A stretch of 64,000 nucleotides of DNA from a virus. The position numbers were made by a program, and so were the translations under genes. The DNA lies in IMG/VR virus record IMGVR_UViG_3300031857_000046, positions 1-64,000 of that record, one strand, 5' to 3'. Shown here in pieces: positions 40,101-48,349 of the stretch. The notes beneath the pieces were generated by a model. That model did not search any database. It saw nothing but the letters and a program-made list of their open reading frames with translations, and was not told the origin of the DNA. The first letter of the stretch is position 1, and each line of letters begins with the position of its first letter.

Positions 40101-42922
40101 CTCTTAACTTGTAAACCGTTATTATCTTGTAATAAATTAAATATGCTAACATTTTTACCTGTTGTTATATAAGGTTTAAAAACAACGTCCTCAGTACCTT
40201 TTTGTGCTTTAGTTGTTCTTTCAAATATTCTTCTATCAGTAGCACCCATTTTACTTGTATAATCTGGGGAATATTTGTTATTACCTAAATTTGAAAATAG
40301 AAAAAATCTTTGTGATCTACCTGTTTCATCTAATCTATCAATAACCCTATTATCAAGTTTATTTTCAATATTTGAATCACCGAAACAAGATGGTCTTAAA
40401 ACAATTGAGTCATCGGTAAAAAAAGCAGATGTTAAACCACCCAAACCACCAATGTCCGAAATAAAACTCGCTAATTTACCCAATCCACCTTTAAATGTTG
40501 TAATATCGGCATTACCCCTTTCAAGAATTGATGATGGGTCTTTAATAAATTCAATAACTTTAAGTGGATTTGTTAACATGTCATCGATGGTTGTTAAACC
40601 AGCAACTTCTTGTGCACTTTTTGCTAATAATCTTGTGTTTAAATGAAACTTTAATTCTAAAGCCGCTATTTGTGCTAATAAAGTGTCATTCTTTAAAGTT
40701 GGTTCTGTTAGTAAGTTTGCAATATCCAAATCAGCGCCCAATAAAGCGCTTAACGGTGTTGATGCCGTTGGCACGTTTAAGAAATCACCCATTCTTATTT
40801 CTGTTGGATCGGCATTACTTAGCTTGTCTTCAGTAAGATATGGATTTTGTGGTGTGTTTGGGGCTTGATTTAGTAATAAATTTTGTAAAATTTCATATAC
40901 AACAACGTTTTCCGCACCATATTTATTGGTTGTTATGTTAGTTGTGTAGTTTGGTGTTAAACCAGATAATTGAGCTTGGTTTGGTACAATAAAATCGTTT
41001 ATAATTGTTTGTGAACCAACTGGTACAATACCTGGATTAGCCAATGTAAACGCATCGGTTGGATCTGTTGGATCCTTAACCATGTTTTTGTTGAACAAGC
41101 TAATCATTATTGGTCCAGCTAACGTAACAACATCACCAGGGTTAACATTTGAAAATGTGCTTATTTGTGCTAAGGTACCTCTACCAGCCAAATATTGTGC
41201 AGCGATTGAAGCACTTGGTGATAAAGCTGTTAAACCAGCAGAAACATCCGCTGGCGTATTTAACGTCATTGATAAGTTCAATGTTCTTGGCGCAAGTGCG
41301 TCTGTTAATACATTACCAGGGTTAACAACATTAAAGTTATTGATTGTTGTATCTAAACCTCTACCACCCAAATACTGTGTTGCTATTAAAGCTGATGGTG
41401 TTAAATCAAAAATACCAGTGGTGATATCAGCTGGCGTGCTTAAATTCATTGCAAGATCCAAAGTTCTTGGTGCAAGTGAATCAGTAACAACATTACCAGG
41501 GTTTACGTTTATAAAGTCATTGATAACACTGTCCAAACCTCTACCAGCCAAATACTGAGCGGCCAAAGCACCACTTAATGATGTAAGACCAGCTGTAATA
41601 TCTGTAGGTGTATTGAGTGTATGTGAAAAGTTTAAGTTTCTTGGTATCACTGAATCAGTAACAACATTACCAGGATTTACGTTAGGTGATGTTGTAATTG
41701 CAACAAATGTACCTTTACCTGAAAGATATTGCGCAGCATAAGCACCACTTAAATTTGTCAACCCAGCCGTAATGTCGACTGGTGTATTTAATGTTTGTGC
41801 AAAGTTTTGTGTCCTTGGTGTAATAGCCTCACTTAATACATCGCCAGGATTTACGTTAGGTGATGTTGTGATTGCAACAAATGTACCTTTACCTGAAAGA
41901 TATTGTGCAGCTAAAGTAGAGTTGGGCGACAAATCATTTACACCTGCGGTAATATCCGTTGGTGTATTTAATGTTTGTGCAAAGTTTTGTGTTCTTGGTG
42001 TGATAGCATCTGATAAAACATCACCAGGGTTAACAACATTAAATGTGTTGATAACACTAAATGTTCCAAGTCCAGCCAAGTATTGAGCCGCATAAGCAGC
42101 GTTAGGTGTTAAATCATTTACGCCAGCGGTAATGTCCGTTGGGGTACCAATATTCATAGCAAGATCTAAAGCTCTTGGTACGATGGCATCTGTTAATACA
42201 TCCCCAGGGTTTATATTAGCAAATGTATTGATTACAGTAAAAGCGCCTTTACCTGAAAGGTATTGGGCAGCGTAAGCCGCATTAGGTGTTAAATCATTTA
42301 CACCAGCTGTAATATCCGTTGGTGTGTTCAAAGTCATGGCAAAATCCAAATTTCTTGGTGCCACGGCATCTGTTAACACATCACCTGGGTTTACGTTTAC
42401 AAAATCATTTACAACGGTAAATGAACCTCTACCTGAAAGGTATTGAGCGGCAAACGCAGCGTTAGGTGTTAAGTCATTTACACCAGCAGTAATATCTGTA
42501 GGTGTGTTTAATGTGTGTGATAAATCTAAAGTTCTTGGTGCAACAGCTTCTGTTAATACATCACCAGGGTTTAAGTTAGCAAAATCGTTTATAACTGTTA
42601 ATTGACCCTTACTATTAACTAAAGCGGCAACATAAGCGCCACTCGCTGTCGTATCTAATAAACCAGCATTAATATCAACTGGTGTATTTAATGTTTTATT
42701 AAGATTAGCTATTCTTGCTGGTATGCCGTCTGTATCAACATTACCAGGGTTTTGTACATTATAAAAATGTATAGCAGCGTCTTGTCCTAACGAACTTAAA
42801 TAAGCGTTAACTGTTACCGAATTAGTTAGATTAACTAAACCAGTTACAACATCAGGTGGTGCTTGTAAATTTAAATTAAGGATCACGTTTCTAAACTGTC
42901 CCGATATACTATTTAAGCTCAT
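34157..42922 (-). CDS. Giant baseplate protein with ten 60-residue repeats and OmpA-like segment (2921 aa)
   Basis: A 2921-residue virion protein. Residues about 19-612 are ten tandem copies of a 58-60 residue unit (pattern LNTPTDITAGVNDLTPNAAY, then AAQYLSGKG, then NPGDVLTDAI.PR). Residues about 1160-1270 contain RIMWFPPYNIRFTDDTTTNW and GRPEPIYTYNNTERSGTLSW, of a type I recall in baseplate or tube-cap proteins of related phages. Residues about 1480-1535 (YNLRFSMVAHASPSAP, then LQRYNDKLASRRFVSVTKWL) resemble the OmpA C-terminal peptidoglycan-binding fold. The C-terminal 1300 residues are unrecognised. It follows the tape-measure genes and carries its own late-type element only 6 bp before the ATG, hinting at leaderless or very short-leader translation. 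Confidence 0.7.
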   Translation of the reverse strand: MSLNSISGQFRNVILNLNLQAPPDVVTGLVNLTNSVTVNAYLSSLGQDAAIHFYNVQNPGNVDTDGIPARIANLNKTLNTPVDINAGLLDTTASGAYVAALVNSKGQLTVINDFANLNPGDVLTEAVAPRTLDLSHTLNTPTDITAGVNDLTPNAAFAAQYLSGRGSFTVVNDFVNVNPGDVLTDAVAPRNLDFAMTLNTPTDITAGVNDLTPNAAYAAQYLSGKGAFTVINTFANINPGDVLTDAIVPRALDLAMNIGTPTDITAGVNDLTPNAAYAAQYLAGLGTFSVINTFNVVNPGDVLSDAITPRTQNFAQTLNTPTDITAGVNDLSPNSTLAAQYLSGKGTFVAITTSPNVNPGDVLSEAITPRTQNFAQTLNTPVDITAGLTNLSGAYAAQYLSGKGTFVAITTSPNVNPGNVVTDSVIPRNLNFSHTLNTPTDITAGLTSLSGALAAQYLAGRGLDSVINDFINVNPGNVVTDSLAPRTLDLAMNLSTPADITTGIFDLTPSALIATQYLGGRGLDTTINNFNVVNPGNVLTDALAPRTLNLSMTLNTPADVSAGLTALSPSASIAAQYLAGRGTLAQISTFSNVNPGDVVTLAGPIMISLFNKNMVKDPTDPTDAFTLANPGIVPVGSQTIINDFIVPNQAQLSGLTPNYTTNITTNKYGAENVVVYEILQNLLLNQAPNTPQNPYLTEDKLSNADPTEIRMGDFLNVPTASTPLSALLGADLDIANLLTEPTLKNDTLLAQIAALELKFHLNTRLLAKSAQEVAGLTTIDDMLTNPLKVIEFIKDPSSILERGNADITTFKGGLGKLASFISDIGGLGGLTSAFFTDDSIVLRPSCFGDSNIENKLDNRVIDRLDETGRSQRFFLFSNLGNNKYSPDYTSKMGATDRRIFERTTKAQKGTEDVVFKPYITTGKNVSIFNLLQDNNGLQVKSNSELTRSIRINDGVPDYYVEPGVENVSKYGSIQTSFIWRGSTDEQRWTIEDGKNGVLKWDSLGKLDDDILSRTMGGDPNDPTSTGRFRDCSIMGVTQQLLKSGTSNRAIRSIDQTKTKFTDGYHFSPKSSGVITPFKTPRKNKKDEVIGYTYLVPGLDTAGKRDDERMYNEVTLCRAWTKAKPFSKITDLIRWKELNRKERNSVLDRYGNLNIHPSALNVNEGYGRLGDGLGDAVVEAFGEKRARKYMFSIENLAWRDSSQFNELPPCEKGANGGRIMWFPPYNIRFTDDTTTNWTTHQFLGRPEPIYTYNNTERSGTLSWDIVVDHPTIMNLLVDKEFAQLTDGEVDELLAAFWAGCLDYDIFELARIWGVFSDSDIEYFKKVISDLDIRLPNEKIRTKVESSGSFKQEGITIETPKLETQKITQFNLFFENDIPIQKNSYKNQANFVVDKYSDYYDIYQNLARGQKLDQNSEFKEVAVGGGSNLDPSERLAWIRYDYTIGTNAAKEHQHFFTTDRKTYPGKSYGYEEQYLNIAKAYSAKNYASTKDYNLRFSMVAHASPSAPGQNLAELQRYNDKLASRRFVSVTKWLILDVMSDDDVKCYTINGEPILTEADVNKLHGDLEKSKKIVILRGDINSKQEISFDIVSRGQTLDDLFQTNPEPNEYTTLFGRPLKTSAGIEYFPISYGDNKTYYMVKTYDEFDKVKNNFIPSVPAGITSPINSQLIGTCIAVNTAPFQQVSRREADIVCGNLSPIASFARRVEINATLIPKEIPLERKEPPAETPPLYREEEVPTTNVTKREIAQRILNKLLTECDYFDYLSEESPIIFDSLKQKLKYFSPAFHAMTPEGLNARLTFLQQCMRPGDTITKDIGVPGCDAKNTAFGRPPVSVLRIGDFYHTKIIVNSLNISYDPLLWDLNPEGIGVQPMLAKVNMSFKYIGGQGLRRYVDQLQNALTFNYYANTDVYDERTFANTDRRERDLINLEQDFFAENSLDLIPIVAAAELITPSTENLPIPYGTIGVVSERLLPKLAGGTYYHYLTGATTFDPTKEYKAETCVIYQGQYYVRKASQYPIVNGVYTKTLPTDTTTWTAIDHSNFGEFAFRQEYGRYYIQRYDVQYYDLFDSLYTTFGEYITAFGGLVGKKESLNNTPTAKYKVIDNVLKNKNYKKPLSVSGTTIGEIINNISGTTIPSVSLSGLTYSEIFNTVAEEKRYFELGDVFRQHPFFLTKNNNKPEEFEALKLNLHPQEYMFKIGDGKGLPYNFTALTGATNNGRSSKYFQGSFTNGYTNNFNGISETGGIFFRDTNGIKIYRDIISSFKDEFRTKIATNTLAFWFSPDDTLKTFKSFYKNLDTQHIKDFTSYFDVEYTKFMSIKDADDETTINALNDSVAKMSVVLAGLSLPLYGYDATYSEGRAKLYEVIPNGKKLKTPVTGSTMFGYNPYDEYKKLSIDGGNLISLSDVYNIINDANSLSPTTGFTINQYASLGNGLYFFKQMKNNIDNGASDDIIKEYNRNMEYIKKVFGYTTLNDLPNQYDFDNFLPTNNILDSNGTTATNTFKFGQVTPPVTGPITSENFSFNPYEYGTTDSARSLETTSYSLVTRANDGSISNTANNVYNDGVYQMRYTFEKINYEVLDFSNKTLEVMLSDQFESKNNDIDLAYTPSYGFDLQVNNLTGVTLNPTGSTTGDTVSNILFYYGVNKKTNSQNSFIKDINYYLFNDNNPNITGTTLNTQLKNLNTLMAYDYTITEEYVNSLPDQQKIKLNGFSGSTSGITTGVTTGITYGETVKMSAMHEVLFIEFLYNLYINKPTHIEAIMAKIEKTGINPPASIKNDPKRSEAYVEAQKKKIKKSIEDTFKLIESFVKKYDADLGDVLSYMSNINDNTIKNINKNVFGVDNQNKVLGISEMRAKLFKGGVEDYLVTFRETSKPDPVIVKNLKLFTKYKNDPIINLCTTNEAESIKQNDQTQLSILYPELYPELSN
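41086..42868 (-). repeat. Ten tandem ~180-bp repeats coding the N-terminal repeats of the giant protein
   Basis: The units are in frame and diverged at the DNA level, with most copies keeping TPTDITAG, AAQYL and NPGDV codons. Two copies lack two residues in the DLTPN region. Copies four to six share the closest sequence, indicating recent duplication. Confidence 0.85.
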
Positions 42923-42927
42923 ATATT

Positions 42928-42936
42928 ATAAATATT
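42928..42936 (-). promoter_or_regulatory. Putative late promoter element
   Basis: Coding-strand AATATTTAT lies 6 bp before the ATG of the giant repeat protein. If it acts as a -10 element, transcription would start at or almost at the initiation codon. Confidence 0.45.
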
Positions 42937-42960
42937 ATTCAAATTGTTTTTTATTAAGAA

Positions 42961-45720
42961 TTATATCGGTGAAATACCAAAATCAACAATATAATTTGCG
43001 GTACCACCATCATTTTGTGACATAGTTCTTTTTATCCATTCACCCATCATAACAGGATCTGAATCATAAAACTCTTTAGCGTTTATTTTTTGTACCCCGC
43101 TTTTAGTTTTTGCTTCAATCTCTCCATTCACAACAACTGTAATTGTTTGTTCACTAGAGTTAGTAGCGTTTGAATACTTATTGGCGTTTAATTCTGAAAT
43201 TAACGCCATTGCTGATCCAGCATTTCCAGATAATATTTTACCGTTTGATAAAGCCAAAGCATCTTGCACTTGTGACATTTCAGCACCCATTGATTCAGGT
43301 ACAGCATCGAGACCAGCTAATTCTAAGAATTTTCTATCCGTATAACCACCACCTTTTAAAGCTTCAGTTGTTAAAGCTTGTTTATATTCATTACCACCAG
43401 TAAAAGCGTCAGCAAAATCAGCACCGCTTCTTCTAAATCTTGCACCAGACGTTTGATAAAAATCTTGTGCAACACTTTCCATACCCATGGCTGAAGTAAC
43501 TAATCCACCAGCGCCATCAAGAACACCCATAATACCATTACCTAGTCCACCAAAAAAATCACCAAAAAAAGAAGAATCTTCATCTTCCTTTCTAAAGTTT
43601 TTTACGATTTCTGTTAAAGCACCTTTATTATCAATACCAATATTTTCTGTTATTTTTCTTGTTTTTTCATCACCCATTTCCATTTTAATACCAGCTTTCC
43701 ATAAAGATTCACCAACGTATGGCACCTCTTTCATAGATTTAAGTATTTCACCAAAAATAACTTTTACGTATGGCATAACACCATCTAAAACAAAACGTAT
43801 AACTTTATCGAATATGGTACCTATTTTATCAAAAAAGCTTTTGTTTTTATCACCCATAATAGCTCTTATGTCTGTAATAAAACCCTTAAAACCAGCTAAA
43901 AACATATCCATACCAGTTCTAAATTTACCACCTGGGCTAAATAAGTCCCTCATAAGCGGTATTAATGTTGCGGCTATTTCTTTACCTAAGGTTTCAATTT
44001 CATTTAATAACCCACTATCAGCTAAAAGCTTATTTAATTCCGTAAATAAAGGTGTTAAACCAATTGCGAATCTTTCTAATATATTATTAAATCTGTCCTG
44101 TAAGGTTAATCTTTGTTTTGCAGCTTCGTCATTAGCGGTTCTTTGTGCTAATATTTGTTTTAATTGATCTTGGCTTGTTATGTTACTAACTAATTGGCTA
44201 ACACCGTTAGCCATTTTAATTTCATATTGACCTTTATCGTTGACTGTCATTAAATTAGCCAATGCCTGTTGGTCGTCATCGCTAAAACCGATTAAAGAAC
44301 CTGTAGTTTTTGTTAAGTTATTTAATTTGTCAGCTGTTTTAGCTTGCTCTATACCAGCATTAACAATATCATCATAATTTTGTCCAAGTGCTTCAGCGGT
44401 CTCTCTTAATATTTGACGTTGCGCTGGTGGTATTATAAAATCACCATTTTTGTTTTTAATAGCTAAACTTTTTGCTGAAGTTATTAATTTTTCGGCCATA
44501 CCGTCCGCATTGTTCATCGAATCGTACATTAATTGGAACGGGTCACCAAACATTTGTGCAAACTCACCACCAAGAACTTGTATCTTAGCCGCAGCTTCTA
44601 CGGCCTTTTCTGGGCTAAAAAAAGCATCTTTAAATGATTTAATTGATTCGGCTAAGTTAAATCTTAATGATTCGGCTTTAGCGGCTAGTTTTGTTAAACC
44701 CTCAACGCTTCTACCAAAACCAGACCCTGTTAAAGCTTTAACAACATCTGTTGTTGTTTGTAATAATTTTGTTTGATTAATATTAAATCTAGCAGCTTCA
44801 TTTCTACCTTTTTGGGCAACTTTAAGTGTTGTACCTAATGAATATCCAACATTATCAAATTCAGCAACCATTTTGGTTATACCCTCAACAGCTAATCCAG
44901 TACTATTACCAAGATTAACAATATCAGTAATTTCTTTAGTACTAAAAATTCTGTTTTTACCAGTTGCTTCACTAAAGCCTTTTATGATCTTGCCAACGTC
45001 TTCTATTTTACCACCATACTCGAGTATTTCGTTGTATATTGTCGGCATTGCATCTAATAACTGGTAATACTCTTTACTCGTCATACCAATATCAGCGGAT
45101 AAGGCACCTACGACTTTTTGCATTTCCAAAAACAATTTCCAAGCTCTTTCTATTGGGAAGATGATTTTAAAAATTGCTTTACCAATATCCCAAGCAACAC
45201 CCAAAATACTACCAAACAAACTAAATAAACCACCAAATATGTTAGTTAATGTACCACCAACTTTACCAAATAAATCAAATGCTTTACCCAAACCACTTAC
45301 GGAACCTTTAGCTGTTTGATAATTTACTTCTTGTATTTCTTTTTCAAGTTCCTTTTGTTCTTTTTTCTTTTTAACTAATTTAGCCGCTTCTTTATTACCC
45401 CTTTTTTCAAGTTCGTTAGCAACTTTACCCAGATTAACAATTTCATCTTCGGTTTTTTTAAGATTTTTCTTAGCTTTTTTAAGGTTATCAGCATCTTCAG
45501 CCATTTCCTTGGCAAATCTTTTTAAATTACCCCATATTGATTGTGTTTTTAAATCCCACTCTCTACCAGCAGCCTTTTTAGCATTTATGGCATCATACAT
45601 AGACAACATCTTATTGATGTGGTCCTCTTCTTGTTGTTGGCTTATAATACCCTTTTTTCTGGCATCTGTTAACTTGTTTAAAGCCCCGTCCAAATTGTTA
45701 AAAAAATCCGCTTGCGCCAT
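42961..45720 (-). CDS. Tape-measure-like protein, second paralogue (919 aa)
   Basis: A 919-residue tail-length or injection protein. Order: charged coiled coil at about 60-145 (FAKEMAEDADNLKKAKKNLK), glycine-rich hydrophobic segment at about 150-190 (LTNIFGGLFSLFGSILGVAW), then a long helical core shared with the upstream gene. Shared positions include FLEMQKVVG, MPTIYNEILEYGGKIEDVG, the YSLGTTLK region and FKDAFFSPEKAVEAAAKIQV. Coiled coil plus membrane-like segment plus long helical body is typical of tape measures. It has its own late-type element 30 bp upstream. Duplication of the gene is unusual for a T4-like phage, where gp29 is single. Confidence 0.7.
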   Translation of the reverse strand: MAQADFFNNLDGALNKLTDARKKGIISQQQEEDHINKMLSMYDAINAKKAAGREWDLKTQSIWGNLKRFAKEMAEDADNLKKAKKNLKKTEDEIVNLGKVANELEKRGNKEAAKLVKKKKEQKELEKEIQEVNYQTAKGSVSGLGKAFDLFGKVGGTLTNIFGGLFSLFGSILGVAWDIGKAIFKIIFPIERAWKLFLEMQKVVGALSADIGMTSKEYYQLLDAMPTIYNEILEYGGKIEDVGKIIKGFSEATGKNRIFSTKEITDIVNLGNSTGLAVEGITKMVAEFDNVGYSLGTTLKVAQKGRNEAARFNINQTKLLQTTTDVVKALTGSGFGRSVEGLTKLAAKAESLRFNLAESIKSFKDAFFSPEKAVEAAAKIQVLGGEFAQMFGDPFQLMYDSMNNADGMAEKLITSAKSLAIKNKNGDFIIPPAQRQILRETAEALGQNYDDIVNAGIEQAKTADKLNNLTKTTGSLIGFSDDDQQALANLMTVNDKGQYEIKMANGVSQLVSNITSQDQLKQILAQRTANDEAAKQRLTLQDRFNNILERFAIGLTPLFTELNKLLADSGLLNEIETLGKEIAATLIPLMRDLFSPGGKFRTGMDMFLAGFKGFITDIRAIMGDKNKSFFDKIGTIFDKVIRFVLDGVMPYVKVIFGEILKSMKEVPYVGESLWKAGIKMEMGDEKTRKITENIGIDNKGALTEIVKNFRKEDEDSSFFGDFFGGLGNGIMGVLDGAGGLVTSAMGMESVAQDFYQTSGARFRRSGADFADAFTGGNEYKQALTTEALKGGGYTDRKFLELAGLDAVPESMGAEMSQVQDALALSNGKILSGNAGSAMALISELNANKYSNATNSSEQTITVVVNGEIEAKTKSGVQKINAKEFYDSDPVMMGEWIKRTMSQNDGGTANYIVDFGISPI

Positions 45721-45749
45721 ATATTAAATTTAATGATTATTGCTTAACT

Positions 45750-45758
45750 ATAAATATT
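45750..45758 (-). promoter_or_regulatory. Putative late promoter element
   Basis: Coding-strand AATATTTAT in the 53-bp gap between the two tape-measure-like genes, about 30 bp before the ATG of the second. It suggests the second copy can be transcribed independently of the first. Confidence 0.5.
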
Positions 45759-45773
45759 AAACATTCTGTTTTA

Positions 45774-48347
45774 TTATGAATTGTAGACCATTTGATTTAT
45801 TATTTGTTTAGATACAATATTCGTTGCATCTTTAACACCATTATTATCCAAATCATGTTTTGTTAAATCTATTGTACCAGTTAAATTTAATTTAACAACT
45901 GGTTTTTTTACTGAAGCAATTTGATTAGCTTTTTCGTCAAAAAATAAAATAGCGTCATCTTTTCTACCTTGTAATAATTGACCATTTGCAAAAACAACAG
46001 GCCTTGTTGGATCAAATAAGGTTACACCAAATTGACTTTCTTTTTTAAAGGGTATATTTACGTTTGATGAATTTTGACCATAATTCATAAAACTAGGTGT
46101 GGGTATCATCGTATTCGGTTCATTTTTTTTAACACCTTTATTGGCATCCTCAATTTTTGTTTTTAAGTCTGTTAATTTACCTAAATCAATTTTATCTTCA
46201 ATATCATCGGTAGAATCGTTATATTGTATAATATCGTTAATTAAGCCAGGTAAAGCTTCTTTCGCTAAAAAACTGTCTTGGCCACCAGATAAAACACCCT
46301 TTTCTTTCATTTTTAATCCATAACTTCTCATTGAGTCGGATTCAAAAAAGCTACCAAGACCTTCTATAATTGTACCCGATGCGTATTGAAAATATGGGAC
46401 AATGTCACTAACAAAAAAGCCTAAAATTAGCGCACCAGATTCACCAATTTTTTGACCGATGTCTTTTTTAGGGTCTTTAAAAATATTAAATATTTTACCA
46501 AATAAATCCGTTAAAATTGTTAAACCGTGCATAATAGTTTCACGAAAAGAACCAGAGCTAGAAAATATACCATGTATAAATTCAATCATACCAGTTGATA
46601 TGTCTTTGACCAAACTATCAAGATCACCAATTGTATTATGGTTATTAAAAAGATTATTTAATTCAACAAAAAATTGTGAAAATCCGATTGAGAATCTATC
46701 GAGTACAATTGATAATCTTTCCGCCAATGTTTTTCTAAGTAACGCAGACTGTTCGTTTTTTCTCTCTTGATTTAAAATACCATATATTTCTGAGGTGCTT
46801 GGGGTTTCAGATAAATTTTGTATAACCCCATTTGATAACCTTATACTATAAGATCCATCTTCATTCATTGTCATTAGGTTTGTCAATAAATCTTTTTGGT
46901 CATCATTTAAACCAAATGTCGCTACACCTCTTTTTCTTAAAGCTTCTATTTTATCCTCATATTTAGCATCCTCAATCGCTGCGTTAAATAATTCGTCAGC
47001 ATCTTGGTTCATTGCCGTTGCAAACTCCCTAATTAATTCACGATCAGCTGGTGATATTTGAAATCCGTTTTTACCTTTAAAAGCCTTACCTTTAACAACT
47101 TCCATTAAATCAGCTGTTAACTGTAAAGGGTCTTCAATACTTTTAGCCATCAACATCATTGGGTCGCTAAAATAAAAAGCAAATTTACCGCCAAGTAATC
47201 TGGCTGTTGCAGCCGCCTCAATTGCTGTTTCTGGATCAGTAAAAGCGTCTTTAAACGCCCCTACACTTTTTTTAACATCAATTCTAGCTTTTTGGGTTTT
47301 GATAATTAGTTTGGTCATACCTTCTAAACCCTTCTCAATACCAAAACCAGTTAATTCAACAACCAATTCACCAGCTTTCTTAAGAATCGTTGTTTGGTTT
47401 TGAGAAACCGACATTGATTTGTTTCTAACAAAATCGGTGAATTTTAATGTTCTGTCTAAAGAATATCCAAGGTTTTCAAAATTACCTATAAGTTCACCAG
47501 CAGCATCAACACCAAGCCCTGTACCTAAACCTAGCTCAATTATTGATTTAAATTCAGTACCACTAAAAACTCTATTCCTGTTTGTTAATCTATTATAGGC
47601 ATCGTAAGCCTCACCAACTTGCTCAATGGTACCACCAACATCTAAAACTTCGTTCATTATTGTTGGCATCTGATCTAAAAAATTTTTAGATTCACTTGCA
47701 ATTAAGCCAGAGTCAGCCGCAACACGACCAACCAATCTTTGCATTTCTAAAAATTTTTCATAAACCGCAGCAACCCCAAATTCAAAATCAAGTAAATTTT
47801 TTGCAAAAGAAAAAGCAACTTTTACGATACTTAAAGCTACTCTAAATAAAGCTTTTAAAGCACTCCACGCTAATTTAGCAACAAGCATTATTATTACCAC
47901 ATATGGGTTACCACCTTTGGCGCTTGATTGAACAGAATCAGCAACGTCATCCATTGCATCTTTAATATTTTTTTCAATTTCAAGTTGTACCCTTTTTTTA
48001 AATAGCTCTTGGCTTAATTGCGTTTTATTATCTTTTATCGCCTCGTTTTCTTTTTCTTTAAAAAGGTTTATTTGATCTTGAAGAAATATTAAATTTTCCT
48101 TTCTTTTTTGTCTTTCTTTATATAGTTTATGTTTTTCAGCTTGGATTCTTTTAAAATAAGCGTATAAACCCTCATTCTTAGAATCCCATCTATACATTTC
48201 TTTTTTCTGGGCAATAGCATCGTTATACGCATCAATTACATCTTGTACGTACCCCTCAATCATTTGTTGTGAATCGGTTGAAGCTGCTGTGTTAACTTGC
48301 AACTTTTTAACCATTTCATCTATCGCTGATGCTATATCCCCTTGCAT
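45774..48347 (-). CDS. Tape-measure-like protein, first paralogue (857 aa)
   Basis: An 857-residue protein paralogous to the next gene. It starts MQGDIASAIDEMVKKLQV. A Lys/Glu-rich coiled coil spans about 70-140 (KERQKRKENLIFLQDQINLF), followed by a hydrophobic segment at about 150-180 (YVVIIMLVAKLAWSALKALF) and the common core, with FLEMQRLVGRVAADSGL, MPTIMNEVLDVGGTIEQVG, GYSLDRTLKFTDF and FKDAFTDPETAIEAAA. The C-terminal 150 residues diverge and contain a beta-rich end. It begins 2 bp after the 252-residue gene. It is likely a tape measure or inner tail component; which of the two sets tail length cannot be told from sequence. Confidence 0.7.
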   Translation of the reverse strand: MQGDIASAIDEMVKKLQVNTAASTDSQQMIEGYVQDVIDAYNDAIAQKKEMYRWDSKNEGLYAYFKRIQAEKHKLYKERQKRKENLIFLQDQINLFKEKENEAIKDNKTQLSQELFKKRVQLEIEKNIKDAMDDVADSVQSSAKGGNPYVVIIMLVAKLAWSALKALFRVALSIVKVAFSFAKNLLDFEFGVAAVYEKFLEMQRLVGRVAADSGLIASESKNFLDQMPTIMNEVLDVGGTIEQVGEAYDAYNRLTNRNRVFSGTEFKSIIELGLGTGLGVDAAGELIGNFENLGYSLDRTLKFTDFVRNKSMSVSQNQTTILKKAGELVVELTGFGIEKGLEGMTKLIIKTQKARIDVKKSVGAFKDAFTDPETAIEAAATARLLGGKFAFYFSDPMMLMAKSIEDPLQLTADLMEVVKGKAFKGKNGFQISPADRELIREFATAMNQDADELFNAAIEDAKYEDKIEALRKRGVATFGLNDDQKDLLTNLMTMNEDGSYSIRLSNGVIQNLSETPSTSEIYGILNQERKNEQSALLRKTLAERLSIVLDRFSIGFSQFFVELNNLFNNHNTIGDLDSLVKDISTGMIEFIHGIFSSSGSFRETIMHGLTILTDLFGKIFNIFKDPKKDIGQKIGESGALILGFFVSDIVPYFQYASGTIIEGLGSFFESDSMRSYGLKMKEKGVLSGGQDSFLAKEALPGLINDIIQYNDSTDDIEDKIDLGKLTDLKTKIEDANKGVKKNEPNTMIPTPSFMNYGQNSSNVNIPFKKESQFGVTLFDPTRPVVFANGQLLQGRKDDAILFFDEKANQIASVKKPVVKLNLTGTIDLTKHDLDNNGVKDATNIVSKQIINQMVYNS

Positions 48348-48349
48348 TA

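Noticed and set aside
40275-40646. Plus-strand 123-codon frame within the giant baseplate gene
   Set aside because: It lies fully inside the long minus-strand gene, with no leader, promoter or family pattern.
41082-42086. Plus-strand open frames across the giant-protein repeats
   Set aside because: They repeat with the same 180-bp period because they mirror the tandem repeats; the minus-strand frame spans all units and flanks without a break.
43487-44167. A 226-codon plus-strand open frame opposite the second tape-measure gene
   Set aside because: It is a low-complexity shadow (Pro/Ser/Ile/Leu) of the Lys/Gly-rich tape measure; it lacks an upstream signal and recognisable domains.
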